NCBI GenBank assembly: GCA_907165275.2
Contig: OU015677.1
Coordinates: forward strand, 3,844,001-3,908,000
Reading direction: 5' to 3'
DNA: 64,000 nucleotides
Source of the DNA: Zygaena filipendulae
Lineage: Eukaryota; Arthropoda; Insecta; Lepidoptera; Zygaenidae
Shown here piece after piece: positions 23,000-33,992 of this stretch. Under the pieces are notes generated by a model. That model searched no databases. It was given only the letters and a program-made list of their open reading frames with translations, and was not told the DNA's origin. Position numbers and translations under genes: made by a program. Numbering within the stretch: position 1 is the first letter of the stretch; the number at the start of each line of letters is the position of its first letter.

Positions 23000-25900
23000 A
23001 AGATTTGTAAGAGAATGAATCGATTTGAGTATGTTCATCTTTTCACATTTCATTTAAACAAAAGCAGTTTCAAGGGTTTTAATTTTAAACAATAATATTG
23101 TTTTAATACATCTGTCTCAGTAACGTAGTTTTTTTTAAGTTCAAAGTACCACTTCAGGGTTACCCAACGAGCATTGAACGTCTGTTTTGTCTGTCTTTAA
23201 GATCGTTTAATGATAAATCGTATTTATAAAAACTGTCTTTTGTGCTTCAACCTAATGAACGAGGTAAAACCAAAGGTAGTTTGAAGACAAGATGTGATTA
23301 CTTTAATAGTTATTTGTTTTTATTTTATGGTTCTCTTTTATTGCATCTATAATCTTTGATCGGACTGTTTAATGGTTTCCATCAACATAAATCTGTACGG
23401 TTATCTTACCGATATCGAAGAATTTATGATTATTTAACTTCTTTATTTTGTTAACATTTTGGCAATACACGAAATCAAAATCATACACTATGTAAAAGTT
23501 ACAAGAAAACATCGTCTGGTTGAAAAACATGACAATTGGCCAGTGCTTTTTTGTTTCAATTATAAAACTAGCGGACTGAGTTTTAATCAGTGATTAAAAA
23601 ATGAGGTCGCATAGTAATTACAGCTATTATCATTTTTTTTCTTTACATAATAATAATTATAAATATAATTAGGCAATTATTTAATCTAAATACACAGCAC
23701 AACTAATCAAAAACTAATATTGATTGAGAAATATTCAATAAAAATGCTATGTTTGAGTTTTAAACTGTGTTAGAAAATGCCATGAAAATGTTTTACTGTT
23801 AGTCTTATTTTATATCGGCTATTCTTCAGCTTGGTCATTTACCTTTGTTTTGGTTGCATGTCGTGTTGTACTCAAAAACTAACGGGGAAATAATTCTGTC
23901 AAATTCTGCGCCTTTATCACTTTTACTTTAAAAATTTAATTTTACTGTTTTTCTAGTCGATCCGGTTTTTTTTTTTCTCGTCTCGTTTTTAATCTTATAA
24001 GTTTTTTTTTCAATGTGCAAAATGAAATGGAATTGCGGTATCTTTAGTTAAAACGAGAAACTTGTTTTAATTCTCTTAAATACATTTTTAAACAAATTGC
24101 ATGTGTGTAAAATCATGGTTTTCGTAACGTGCGATTTAACGTAGGTAGGTAGACATCAATTTTCCACTAAATAGATTTGTTTTTTTTTTAATGAAGGCGC
24201 AACTGTGATTTATGATAAAATTAAAACGAAAAAGTTCTTACGTCTTTGACAAACCAATTTGGAGACATCAATTCATTCCCAGACACTTTGATGTTAATCT
24301 AACTGAGCACATTCTGCCATCTTTTTCCAGAATAATATCAGATGAAAATGTGATAAACAACCCAGAACATCTCTTGTGTTGCACGCTTTTAAAATTAATG
24401 AGTGCCAAAGGAGAGTTTCGCTTCAAATTTATTTATTACGCAACATTAATCATAAATCTTTTACAAATGCTTTTCGTAATGTAAAATTCGTTGATTCCGC
24501 CAATTTTAAATCATAGAAAAGTTTGTATGGACGTTAGACTCAATTTCATTAATCCCCTGATTTAAATAAAGAGTTCGGGTAAAAACATTTTTTTTTTGCG
24601 TACTGTTGCCAGCATTTTGGCAACGTCGATCAATCGAACGATTCACCATTCTCTTTGGTCGTTCTCAACTGTGAAATATCAATTTACCAAAAATTCTTCA
24701 TAAGTGTGGTTATATTCTTTTCAAATTGCACCAAAATTTTTGCAATACTGTGTGAACCACTCTCAACGAGTGTACGAATGTGTGATGAGAAATCGACAAA
24801 AAGTTGAATTTATAATTTTGTAAGGCGATAAAATATCCAACAGTGTTCTTTTAATAGCCGTGAAGAATATATTTTAATGATTTTTTAACTGGCGTAATTT
24901 CTGCTGTGTTGAGCACAGCTGTTAGCCCCAGATTTTTTGGAAGTCATAGACTATCCACCTTTCACTAAACCGTATGGGAAAGCTGACCGAGATTCTGATC
25001 TTAACATTCTAAATGTTTCACTAGCACTATTCATGAACGTCACGTGTCCACAAATTATAACAGGTCAACCTGATTATCCTTTCACAATCCCTTCTTTGGC
25101 TCACGCTCAAAATAGCCAAAAGACAACTTTAAACAACGACCGTACCCAGAACCGCTTAAGAAGACATTTAACTGTTTAGTTAACATTAAAAATAGAAGCA
25201 CTCGGCATATGGAAATGTGCGTTGGAAGGTAACAAGCCTGTTTTAATGGCAGCGACCAATAAAATGTGGCGCGTTCGTATTCAAAACTTTTTGTTTAGAA
25301 AACAATGCATTAGTGCCAGTGACAATGTTTGTCAGCTGTCATGTTCACTTTTGTCTATGGTTTGATCTTGTTTGTTTGAAATTAGAAAACGAAAGTTTTT
25401 TTTGTTTTTCTTCTTCCCTTTTTCGAACATACCTTTCTACGTTAATTGACACTGGCATATTTACGACGCATGAATAAAAAGTACAATAATTGGTCTTCGG
25501 ATACTGTAGTCTTTCATTAATTTTAATTGTTCGACATTCACAATTTTTATTTTATGCTTCCATTTTGTTGTTTTATTTTCGTGTTCGTAGTCAAAACAAA
25601 AGATTAGACTTCTTTTATGATTTCACGTTATGAGTTTTTCGTTTGGCAAAACCTTCTAATGAATCATTTTATTGTCTATGTGACTTGATGAATCGTTTTT
25701 TTTTTCTTGACACAGTTTAAAACTCAAACACTCGGTTCTTAATCACTATCTAAATTATGAACTGTCACTAAATGCGTATGGCTAACTCAAAACCGGTCTA
25801 TTTCATCTACTATTTAACTATTTGACTATTACAATATGTTTTCAGTTTTAAAAAAAACTGTTTCACACGACGTAAAAAATGACACAAATCGTGCTGTATG

Positions 25901-27354
25901 AAGCGGGTCATTAGAAATGCTGTCATGACAAAAGAGTAGCTCGCGAAAGAAGCCTTTTCTGCACTGTCAACATTTTTAATAGCGACTTCTGAGTATTTGA
26001 TTTAATACCTTAGGTGTAGGTGTATAGAATTATTATTATTATTTAATACATAAAATATGATACAAGACAATCTGTTGATTTCATTTTTATGTTGGCATTC
26101 ACTAAATTCATTTATCGTAATATCTACATGATGGTTAGAATCAAACACATTTCAAATGTATCATATTTTAAATATTTCGTTCAAAACTCATTAAGAATAA
26201 GCTGAAATGCAATAAATCAGTCAAAATTAAAAAAGTGGCTAAATAATATATAAACTAAGGAGACGAAAATATAGCATCATAATTTACGCAATAGCAATTA
26301 TCACATAGTAAAGTATTTTAAAAGAAATTAAACTATTTCTAACATAAAACCAAAATCACAGTGTTTCCGAACGAGATTTTAAAACCCGCCCATAGTTTTT
26401 CTTTTTAATACAAAAAGAGTAGTCGAGGAAAAATTAAGTATACATAAAGTCCAAAATGTATTGGACTAAAAAAATTTGCATCGTTTTTCCTACGTATTTA
26501 TAATCATAAATAATAAGATTTTTCACCTATTTTTTATAATAATTTCCAGTGACATCACCATGAGTCGCTAAGTCTTAATCGAATATCATTGATTGCATTT
26601 TAATGAAAAAAATATAAAAATTGTTTTTTTTTTTAATTCCTAGTGGTTTAAGAAACCTATAATTATTTTTATCATTACACATGTTAACATTTCTTTATAT
26701 ATATATATATAAATATAGTAATAATATAGTTCATAACGTCCCCAGGTGTGCATAGCTATGAACGAAATTATTCCCAAATTCTATACAAAACTGTGTTAGT
26801 TCGATTAAAGTAGGCCCAGTTAGTTACACTTATGTTAGAAGTAGTCAAAATTAGGCTCAGGGTTCCTTATAGACTAAAAAAAATTGTCATTATTTCGGAA
26901 CTTGTTTTATTCTCGGAACTAATTTAGGAGTTTTTTTTTTTTTATTTCATCATTATTATTCTTTGTATTACCAATCCAATCATAAATTTCGCCACCGTTC
27001 CCTATCAGAGGACCGTTAAATTTCGTCTTCGAAAATCGAATCGATCAACATCTCAACTCCGCCTATCCATTTTATCTATGGTACTTACAAATCGGTACGT
27101 CCAATAATCCAATAATCCACAATCCACGGGCACTATAGGCCGTCACTACACTAATAAATATTATTTACGCTAGCACAGTTTTTTTGTTTTTTTTTTTTGC
27201 GATCACCATGCGAGTTCGCTGTGACGCCACGGATTCACGTGAAGACTAGAGTGTCGGGGCGGAGGTGCATTGAATGTAGCGTCTGCGTGCTGTGTGCTGG
27301 GCACGGCTTGGCGAGTAGGTCCGGCCGAGGGGGACGCGACGCCTTGGCGCACAT
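23000..27354. other. Transposon-free AT-rich DNA downstream of ephrin
   Basis: About 4.3 kb with no recognised mobile element, unlike the rest of the window. Frames at 24212-24484 (90 codons) and 24937-25179 (80 codons) lack domains and were not called. A T-rich tract with a minus-strand AATAAA (26941-26946), an AT dinucleotide run near 26697, and a T tract at 27180-27199 lie nearest ephrin. Confidence 0.5.
26941..26946 (-). terminator. Candidate ephrin polyadenylation signal
   Basis: First canonical AATAAA on the minus strand after the ephrin stop codon, about 410 nt downstream. The following 14 bases are A. More distal signals exist (for example near 25547), so the true 3' end is uncertain. 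Confidence 0.3.
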
Positions 27355-28137
27355 TCACCGAGCCAACTGGGCCAGCACCGCGCTCGCCGCCAGGCCGAGA
27401 GCCAGCGAAGACGCCAGCGCCGCCCCGCGCGAGTACGACAGCCCCTCGCTCTTCATCACCTCGTTGGGCGTGCTGTCGTACTTGTGCGTCTTCTTCGTCA
27501 CCGGCTTCGCGGTCGTCGTGGTCGTGGTGGAAGTGGTCGTGGTGGGCGGCGGCGGCGGAGGCGGCAGGGTCGGCTGCGGCGGCAGCGCGGGCGACTGCTC
27601 CTCCGGCTTGCAGCAGACCCGGAACACCAGCTTCATGTTGTGACTGAGACATCGTCCGCCTATGCGCCGGTGCAGGTCGTCCTTGCTCGACGTGGATATG
27701 AAATAGTAATCTTCCCCGGGCAGGAACTCCAGTCCGCCCGGCTGCGGCGTGAACGGTCTGAATGTTATAGTGAAGAACAACAATTTGTGCGGCTTGTCGC
27801 ATATGGCTATGATCTTGGGGTTCGGATTGGTTATCCTACACGTATCATATTCTTCTCTGCTTACATTGTAAATTATGTACTTCTCCGTGTCCTCGTCGAA
27901 CGTCTCTGGCGGATACACCGGACACATGATGTTGACTTGGTCGTATTCGAACTGTGCATTACCTTTATTGAGATCGAAAACGTGATCTGTATTGTCTATT
28001 CTGAATATACTGTTGGTTGTGTTCCAATGTATGTAGAAGGATTTGAAGTAGTTGCCCATGACGCTCTCGATCAGGAATAACAGAACGATGAAGGTCCAAG
28101 GCGTCCGCCGCAACCCCATGTATGCAAGAGACACCAT
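27355..28137 (-). CDS. Ephrin: Ephrin, GPI-anchored type, complete intronless coding sequence
   Basis: 260-residue ligand of Eph receptor tyrosine kinases, acting at the cell surface in contact-dependent guidance and tissue patterning. Signal peptide about 1-28 (hydrophobic FIVLLFLI core). Receptor-binding domain about 30-175, with landmarks YIHWNTTN, FEYDQVNIMCP, DTEKYIIYNVS and YDTCRI, and the G-H loop region RPFTPQPGGLEF followed by GEDYYFIS. The four family cysteines fit C72, C100, C113 and C163, pairing 72-113 and 100-163 by analogy. C175/C176 are extra. N-glycosylation sites N39 and N91. A Pro/Thr-rich stalk (183-210) is followed by a tail that is hydrophobic from 239 to 258 and ends two residues later, so a GPI signal is likelier than a class-B transmembrane plus cytoplasmic tail. 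The start has a good context (AGAATGG) and an in-frame TAA three codons upstream. No intron interrupts the frame. The stalk and tail codons are markedly GC-rich compared with the window. Confidence 0.96.
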   Translation of the reverse strand: MVSLAYMGLRRTPWTFIVLLFLIESVMGNYFKSFYIHWNTTNSIFRIDNTDHVFDLNKGNAQFEYDQVNIMCPVYPPETFDEDTEKYIIYNVSREEYDTCRITNPNPKIIAICDKPHKLLFFTITFRPFTPQPGGLEFLPGEDYYFISTSSKDDLHRRIGGRCLSHNMKLVFRVCCKPEEQSPALPPQPTLPPPPPPPTTTTSTTTTTTAKPVTKKTHKYDSTPNEVMKSEGLSYSRGAALASSLALGLAASAVLAQLAR

Positions 28138-28770
28138 TCTGAATTATTCCACGCTCACTGGCACATTATACGCGATCGAAACGAGCCCACCTGAACGCGA
28201 CAAAAGGCGTTTTTTTTTTTTTTCTACAACCGATCTCGCGTGCATCCGTTCCAATCCATATTCCACCAAACTATCTATATCGCGTCTCAACTAACATTAT
28301 TATGATATAAAACGTTCACAATTTGTATTATAAAACACAATAAAAGTCCGTCTCGACTCTCAACACCGCACCGAGTCCACCATGTTTCCCCGTCCACACA
28401 CTATCTAGATTCTATTCATCGATAAATAAGGAATTCCATAGGACGTGGCCCGCCGTAAAATGCACCGAACTAGTCACTTTAACGTTATACACGTATGTCG
28501 AAACACATAAACGTTGTCGTACGCGAGTTTTTGTGTTAGGAAAATGTTGGAATTAATCAATACATCACAGATTTTTTACAATACAGAGGTGCTCTTTGTA
28601 TTGGGACGGGCGGCGCGGGTACCGAGTGCGAGCGTGTGCGCCGCGCGGCGTTCGGGCGAACTACTGGAATGCGGCCGGTACGCATGCGGCCCGCACCCCC
28701 CTTCTCGCCTCGCGACACCCCGCGCACTCCCCGCACTGCCAACCCCTCGATAGCGATGCGTTCAAGTTTG
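28138..28770 (-). promoter_or_regulatory. Ephrin 5' flank with CpG-rich block
   Basis: Between the start codon and the transposon-free DNA upstream there is an AT-rich leader (with an A/T tract at 28210-28223). It is followed by a compact block (about 28596-28760) dense in CG dinucleotides, unlike anything else nearby. A DRE-like TATCGATG (minus strand, 28417-28424) and TTTATATC/TTTATAATA motifs (about 28300-28340) are candidate core elements. The transcription start is not identifiable from sequence alone. Confidence 0.4.
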
Positions 28771-29861
28771 GAAGCTTTCGGGTTTACAGACGCGACGCCA
28801 TCTTTGATTCAAGCCAGAAATATATTGTTATTTGATGTTGTAACAATTTAATTTACTTTGTTTTTGTCAATGAAATGTCTACTAAACTTTAACCTAACTT
28901 AAGTTATTTAATTTCTAACATACACTTTTGAACTGAGCTTTTGCATGCCATGGCGCTAAGCAGTGGATGGAGCTTTTAATAAAATCATGAACGCATCCAA
29001 ATCGGCATTGAAAAAATGCATTGTAGGTTGGGCAAACAACTCAAACAAGCTGACTGGATAATATATATATCCACCTAGCTATCTATCTATTACAATATGA
29101 GCTTTTGCGGTGAGATATCTACTACCAATTTCATGGCAAAACTTGAACTAGAATTACCTATTATTATAGATTGGACCTTGTTAGTGAGTAGGTAGGCACC
29201 TATTATTGCAATCGCGAGACAAATTAATCACGTCTTGTTTGTCTAAAATTAACATATCGTTTGAGATTACAGGTTGTGACCTTTTATACCTACCTACCCT
29301 ACCTACTTTTAGATTTTTTATTAGCTTAAAAACCTTAAAAACTGCTTTTAATTATTAATTTGAAAAAAATTTAAAAATACTCTTCTTCGATAGTTTTGGA
29401 AAGTTATAATACAATAAAAATATAAACAAGTATAGAGAGCACCTCAAACTTGTTTCTTTTTTTTCTTCATATTTTGTCCTTCAAAAATAAATTTTATCTT
29501 TGATAATATTAGTTAGAATATAATTTAAGTTTGTATGTATTGTATCATGGTTGACCAATAAAGTATACTAGAGCCATCTGTATGATATACTGGGGTACTA
29601 ACGACAATCTACATAATAGCTCAGAGTAATAAAATATATACTACGTGCTATGAAATCAAAGCGAAGAGACTACGTACCTACGTACTAGGTCAAAGTAGTG
29701 AAATTATTGTATATTATTAAGACGTAAGTTGGTATGTAAGTTCCAAAAAAATATAAAAAATAAATTATATTTAATACGTAAGCATTAAAACAAAACTATA
29801 GATACGAATCGTTCGCATCGTTCGAATACGAAACGTTCGTTTGCATTATGAAATTTTGCAT
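28771..29861. other. No gene seen
   Basis: About 1.1 kb of AT-rich DNA upstream of ephrin without recognised transposons. Frequent GTAGGTACCTA-type short words. Confidence 0.5.
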
Positions 29862-30203
29862 TATCCACGTTGTCAGAGAGATAGAAAAGGACATATGGAC
29901 GCAGATAAGCAATAACATGTTAACCCACAATATTAAGTTATTGATTCAGAACGCTTTGTTGAGAGTTATAGAACGTTTTTTAATGATGTGTTTATCTTAT
30001 TACATTGATTAAATACCAAAAAAAATGGTAAACATAAAAAAATGTTGAAACAAAATAACGCTACGATTTTAAAACACGATTTACTCAAAATTTTTCTAAT
30101 GTGGGTTAACACACTATTGCTTATCTATGTCCATATGATAACTTTTATCCCGGAATTTGCGAGTGATTTCCGAAATTAACGCGAAACATCGTGAACAGCT
30201 ATA
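29862..30203 (+). mobile_element. Helitron remnant split by MITE M2
   Basis: The left piece (TTGTCAGAGAGATAGAAAAGGACA) stops at 29895. The right piece resumes at 30134 with ACTTTTATCCCGGAATT and ends near AACAGCTATAGT. Joining across the insert restores the usual Helitron order. Confidence 0.7.
29896..30133 (+). mobile_element. GATAAGCAATA MITE, copy M2
   Basis: 238 bp with inverted ends TGGACGCAGATAAGCAATA (left) and, inverted, TGGACATAGATAAGCAATA (right). It is flanked by TA on both sides (29894-29895 and 30134-30135). The TA duplication and TIRs suggest a Tc1/mariner-type non-autonomous element. Confidence 0.85.
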
Positions 30204-30246
30204 GTTAGGACATAATAATTATTATTATTATTATTTAGAAAAAATC

Positions 30247-30600
30247 TTCGCTATGCCAAAAGCTTAAAATGGAAGTGGGCTGGACATGTGGCAAGACTTC
30301 AGGACCAGAGATGGACTGGAAAGGTAACTGCATGGAGAGGACCACAAGGAAAAAGAAAGAGGGGTCAGCCAAGGTGGGAATATGACATAAAAAACATTGC
30401 TGGTCCAAAATGGCTACAATTGGCTCAAGACCGGAGTTGATGGAAGGGTTTGGAGGAGGCCTTTACCCATTAGCGGGGTTCCTGAAAAATTATATTATCT
30501 ATAAATAGTTAGTATAAATAGTTTTAGTATAGATATCATAAATAGTAGTGTAAAATATCAGGAAATAAAAGGCTTTTTTATTTATTTATTTTTATTTAGA
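30247..30600 (+). pseudogene. RTE-like LINE, C-terminal coding remnant and 3' end
   Basis: Frame from about 30250 reads RYAKKLKWKWAGHVARL...RW, then WRGP(Q)GKRKRGQPRWEYD and QLAQDRS. It hits TGA at 30438-30440, continues WKGLEEAFTH and stops again at TAG 30471-30473. The KWAGH...RGRPxxRW...AQDRxxW pattern is the conserved C terminus of RTE-type reverse transcriptases. The internal stop and 5' truncation make it dead. It ends in AATAAAAGGC and a TTTA-rich tail. Confidence 0.75.
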
Positions 30601-30910
30601 AATAGAAACTTGAACCCTTAGCCTTAACTCGGAAATCGCTTACTTTCCGCACGCTATAGGTACCTATTAATGCTAATTTTTTAAGCAGGGCACTATAATA
30701 ACTGTACAGTCACATATTATATTGATTAATTAATTTTTGCTGTATACGTAAGTACCTATAAGTACGTATTTAGAAGGAAATAAAGTTATACAACTTGAGT
30801 CGAAATCCAATAATAATTAGTAACGATACGGTTTCAAACGCTTGTACTGTAACCATGAGTTTGTTCGAGATGGGACTTACACTAAAAAGTTTACTAATAA
30901 TTATTAGTAT

Positions 30911-31057
30911 ACTAGCTGTGCTCCGCGGTTTCACCCGCGGTAATATCGGAGTTCCCGCGGGAATTCCTGGATAAAAAGTACCCTATGTCCGTTCTGCCGT
31001 TTTTGCGTGATTGAGTAACAAACATCCAAACATCCACACTTTCAATATTAGTAGGAT
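30911..31057 (-). mobile_element. Helitron, internally deleted
   Basis: ACTAGCTGTGCTCCGCGG terminus and hairpin, one module, then a direct jump to CCGTTTTTGCGTGATTGAGT and the ATATTAGTAGGA end. The TGTACCCCTGACAACG section present in the 18565 copy is missing. Confidence 0.82.
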
Positions 31058-31717
31058 TAGTAGAATATTAATACAATATTAGTAGCTATAAGTTTAACTT
31101 TTATTATTAATTGCACATCCCACTGTAATTATTTCTCTCCCAATCGAATGACTGACTGGAAGAAAATGCCGCAAGGCATTAAGTTCGCCATTTGAACTTT
31201 TATTTATAATAATAAAAAATATTACGGTGCGTACAGACTATGTAACATGTTATATAACATGTTTGGTTACGTAGTGATATACGCATGAAATTCGTTCAGT
31301 TATTTTTGACTTTTTTTTATAATATAGTGATAAAGGAGTGCTTTCCTGATAGTTATGCACACAGCTTAAGAGGCAAATTTTTATGATTCGTATCGTAAAA
31401 GCTGGCTGCGTGACTCTACATAGGCTCTCTACACGATGCATGAAGTGACAGTAGAATTAATGAATAAATCCCTTGGCATATAAAGTATCACCGCTCGTTT
31501 TATTTATTTGTCATGTAAATATTGTCCTGCATCCTTGGAAGACCCTGTGCTGTCGGTTTTTACTCTTTTTTGTCTCTGATAGCACCCACCTAGTAGGATG
31601 TTAAAATAAACGGATTTAAAAAAGCTTAAGCAATTTTGTGATTTGAAACCATTGTGTAGTTGCGGAATTAAGGTTTCGTGCCATTTTTTGTGCGTGGAAA
31701 TTCCTTTTTATAAATCT
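31058..31717. other. No gene seen
   Basis: AT-rich; a 63-codon minus-strand frame here is not supported. Confidence 0.5.
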
Positions 31718-31949
31718 ACTAGCTGTCCCCCGCGATTTCATCCGCGGTAATTTCGGAGTTCCCGCGGAGGTTGCAGGACAAAAGTACTCTATGTCCTTCA
31801 GTTCCCGAGGGAATTCCGGGATAAAAACTATCCTATCTTTTAAGTTGGACCATATTATAAACGGTTGCAAAATTTTATCAAAATCCGTTCAGTAGTTTCG
31901 GAGTCCATCGCGGACAAACAACGTGACACGTGATTTATATATATTAGAT
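31718..31949 (-). mobile_element. Helitron, ATATATAAATCACGTG subfamily
   Basis: ACTAGCTGTCCCCCGCG terminus. The 5' part (GTTTCGGAGTCCATCGCGGA and ACGTGACACGTGATTTATAT) differs from the main group and matches only the plus-strand copy at 63505-63680, defining a subfamily. The 84-codon minus-strand frame is contained in it. Confidence 0.8.
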
Positions 31950-32213
31950 GACAGACGAAACTTAAATGAAGGTGTATTAATATTACAAAAACCTAAAAGC
32001 GGTCGGATAATGGAGAGGTTCGTCTTCAACACAAACAAAAAATATACCTACATAAATCAAAATCGATTCAGCCGTTCGGGATCCACACACGATGAATCAA
32101 ACCAAATCGTTTCCCAAAAGATGTGTTGGTGACACAATATCAGTGACCAGCCGGCTCAGTGACCGACCCCGCGCGGTGTCAATTAAGTGCAAACAACAGA
32201 AGAGTTTACCTAC

Positions 32214-32828
32214 AGTCTACACGGTGAAAATTTCATATTGAAATTTACTGTGGACGACTGGACATGGTATGGCATTTTAGAGCCCGTCTTTAATAACACT
32301 ATTGAGAATTTTGCTATGCCAATGCCTGTCATTTCCATAGTAAAATTTCTCAATAGTGCATCAAAGACGGACTTTAAAATGCTTCCATAGTAAATTGCAA
32401 TACGATAATTTCACCATGTACCTACCAAACCCGGTATACCAAATACCAACCGAATACCGGTGAAATATGCTGGTGACTTTCTTTCATTTCCATTGCCTGT
32501 CATTTCCATAGTAAAATTTCTCAATAGTGCATCAAAGACGGGCTTTAAAATGCTTCCATAGTAAATTACAATACGAAAATTTCACCATGTACCTACCAAA
32601 CCCGGTATACCAAATACCAACCGAATACCGGTGAGAAATGCTGGTGACTTTCTTTCATTTCCATTGCCTGTCATTTCCATAGTAAAATTTCTCAATAGTG
32701 CATCAAAGACGGGCTTTAAAATGCTTCCATAGTAAATTACAATACGAAAATTTCCCCATGTACCTACCAAACCCGGTATACCAAATACCAACCGAATACC
32801 GGTGAGAAATGCTGGTGACTTTCTTTCG
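32214..32828. repeat. Fold-back element with one arm tandemly triplicated (171-bp period)
   Basis: A left arm (about 32222-32320: GGTGAAAATTTCATATTG ... AGAGCCCGTCTTTAAT ... TTTTGCTATG) is the inverse of sequence at 32335-32420. The right side then repeats in tandem at 32323, 32494 and 32665 (each beginning TGCCTGTCATTTCCATAG), giving three copies of exactly 171 bp that differ by a few bases. The open frame at 32582-32791 merely translates the repeat. Confidence 0.9.
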
Positions 32829-33112
32829 GTCGCGAACTTTGCCGAACAAGTCTGTATTTTTCTCTCATGGTAACAACCCTCTGTTTGTGTCCGAGGTCAA
32901 AAACAAAAATAAACCGTCCTGTCACTCCATCCCATCGTGGTCACACTCACAGCCGAAATCATGACATTCCGCTCTATTTCCGGGGCCAGCGGCGCGTCGC
33001 ACCGATACGAATTATGCTTGTACAAGTACGTTTCATACGTTTTGTCGCACTGATCCTGTTAGCGCACCCAGGATGATGGAAACCTAGGATGTGCCATTAC
33101 CAAGGTAGGATT

Positions 33113-33164
33113 TTACGTCATTTCGACGTCACAGCACGGCGCAACTGACGTCATTATGACGTCA
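33113..33164. promoter_or_regulatory. Cluster of CRE/ATF-like sites
   Basis: TTACGTCA (33113-33120), CGACGTCA (33125-33132), TGACGTCA (33146-33153) and TGACGTCA (33157-33164) occur within 52 bp, just upstream of a MITE that adds two more. Known: TGACGTCA is the consensus for CREB/ATF-type bZIP factors. Function here is unproven. Confidence 0.4.
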
Positions 33165-33200
33165 ATTGCTACCTGCGGGGTAAGCCGAGTTGACCTTCTG

Positions 33201-33534
33201 CAATAGGCATGATGACTAATTTTTATTTTTTAGTCCGTCTTGTAGATTATTAAAAAATATTGGACACGTATTTTTTCTTTTTTTACGTAAACAAAAAATA
33301 ACGGCGATATATTGAGTTGAAATTTTGCGTGACGTCACTATTCTGACAGTTTGTATGGTGGTTTTAGCGGTTAGTGACGTCACGACCCCCTCACCCTAAA
33401 CTTTAATGCGCTTTATCTCTGTGTATTTTAATTTATTTGAAAAAGCAAAAAATACGTGTCTATTGTTTTTTTTTATTTTCTAACTGACGGACTAATTAGA
33501 ATTTTGATTTTCAAAAGTAGTCCACATCCCCATT
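33201..33534 (+). mobile_element. TGACGTCA MITE, copy E
   Basis: Full-length, from CAATAGGCATGATGACTA to CCACATCCCCATT. TGACGTCA at 33330-33337 and 33375-33382. The two ~90-codon opposing frames overlapping it are shadows. Confidence 0.9.
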
Positions 33535-33992
33535 TTGAACACATAGAAAACTTCTGTAAGCCGAAAAAAACTCTAGTTTTCACTTGGTCACGCAAAACTA
33601 GAGTTTTGATTGGTACACCAAGTGACACGACGATTCGTTGCACAAGTTTTCGATGCGTTAACGTTTGTAGAATGTCGACTTGGCTAAACCCGCTGGATAG
33701 TGCCGCGGGCATATTATAACAATCAAACATAAAAATATAAACAATACCCAGCCCCTTTAGCAAGTTGACATTCTAAAACCGTTAGGTAACGAATCTTTAT
33801 GTCACGCGGTCACACAAAACTGGACACTTGATACGATTTTACGTCACCACAAGACATTACAATACCTAATAGAATGAAAACTTGACTAAGGTAGTAGAAA
33901 AGCTAGTAAAATAATAATAGGTAATAACATGCCAACAACTCAACAAACACAGGTATTGGATCTCTTAAAATTCACTTTGCATAACACAGTAT
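33535..33992. other. No gene seen
   Basis: Contains a local inverted pair AAAACTCTAGTTTTCACTTGG / CGCAAAACTAGAGTTTTGAT (33567-33612). Otherwise unremarkable. Confidence 0.5.

Noticed and set aside
24212..24484. 90-codon frame MIKLKRKSSY...
   Set aside because: No recognised domain, typical of chance frames in AT-rich DNA.
24937..25179. 80-codon frame preceded by a TTAGCCCCAG acceptor-like site
   Set aside because: Tempting as an exon, but no homology features, no donor or partner exon, and AT-rich neighbours; not strong enough to call.
27203..28080. Open frames of 125-199 codons overlapping ephrin on both strands
   Set aside because: Antisense or out-of-frame shadows of the GC-rich ephrin coding sequence with R/A/G-biased composition and no domain.
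28514..28851. Several 61-79 codon frames upstream of ephrin
   Set aside because: They fall in the CpG-rich block, where stops are rare; no homology features.
32582..32791. 69-codon frame with an internally repeated peptide
   Set aside because: It reads through the 171-bp tandem repeat, so the peptide repeat is a by-product.
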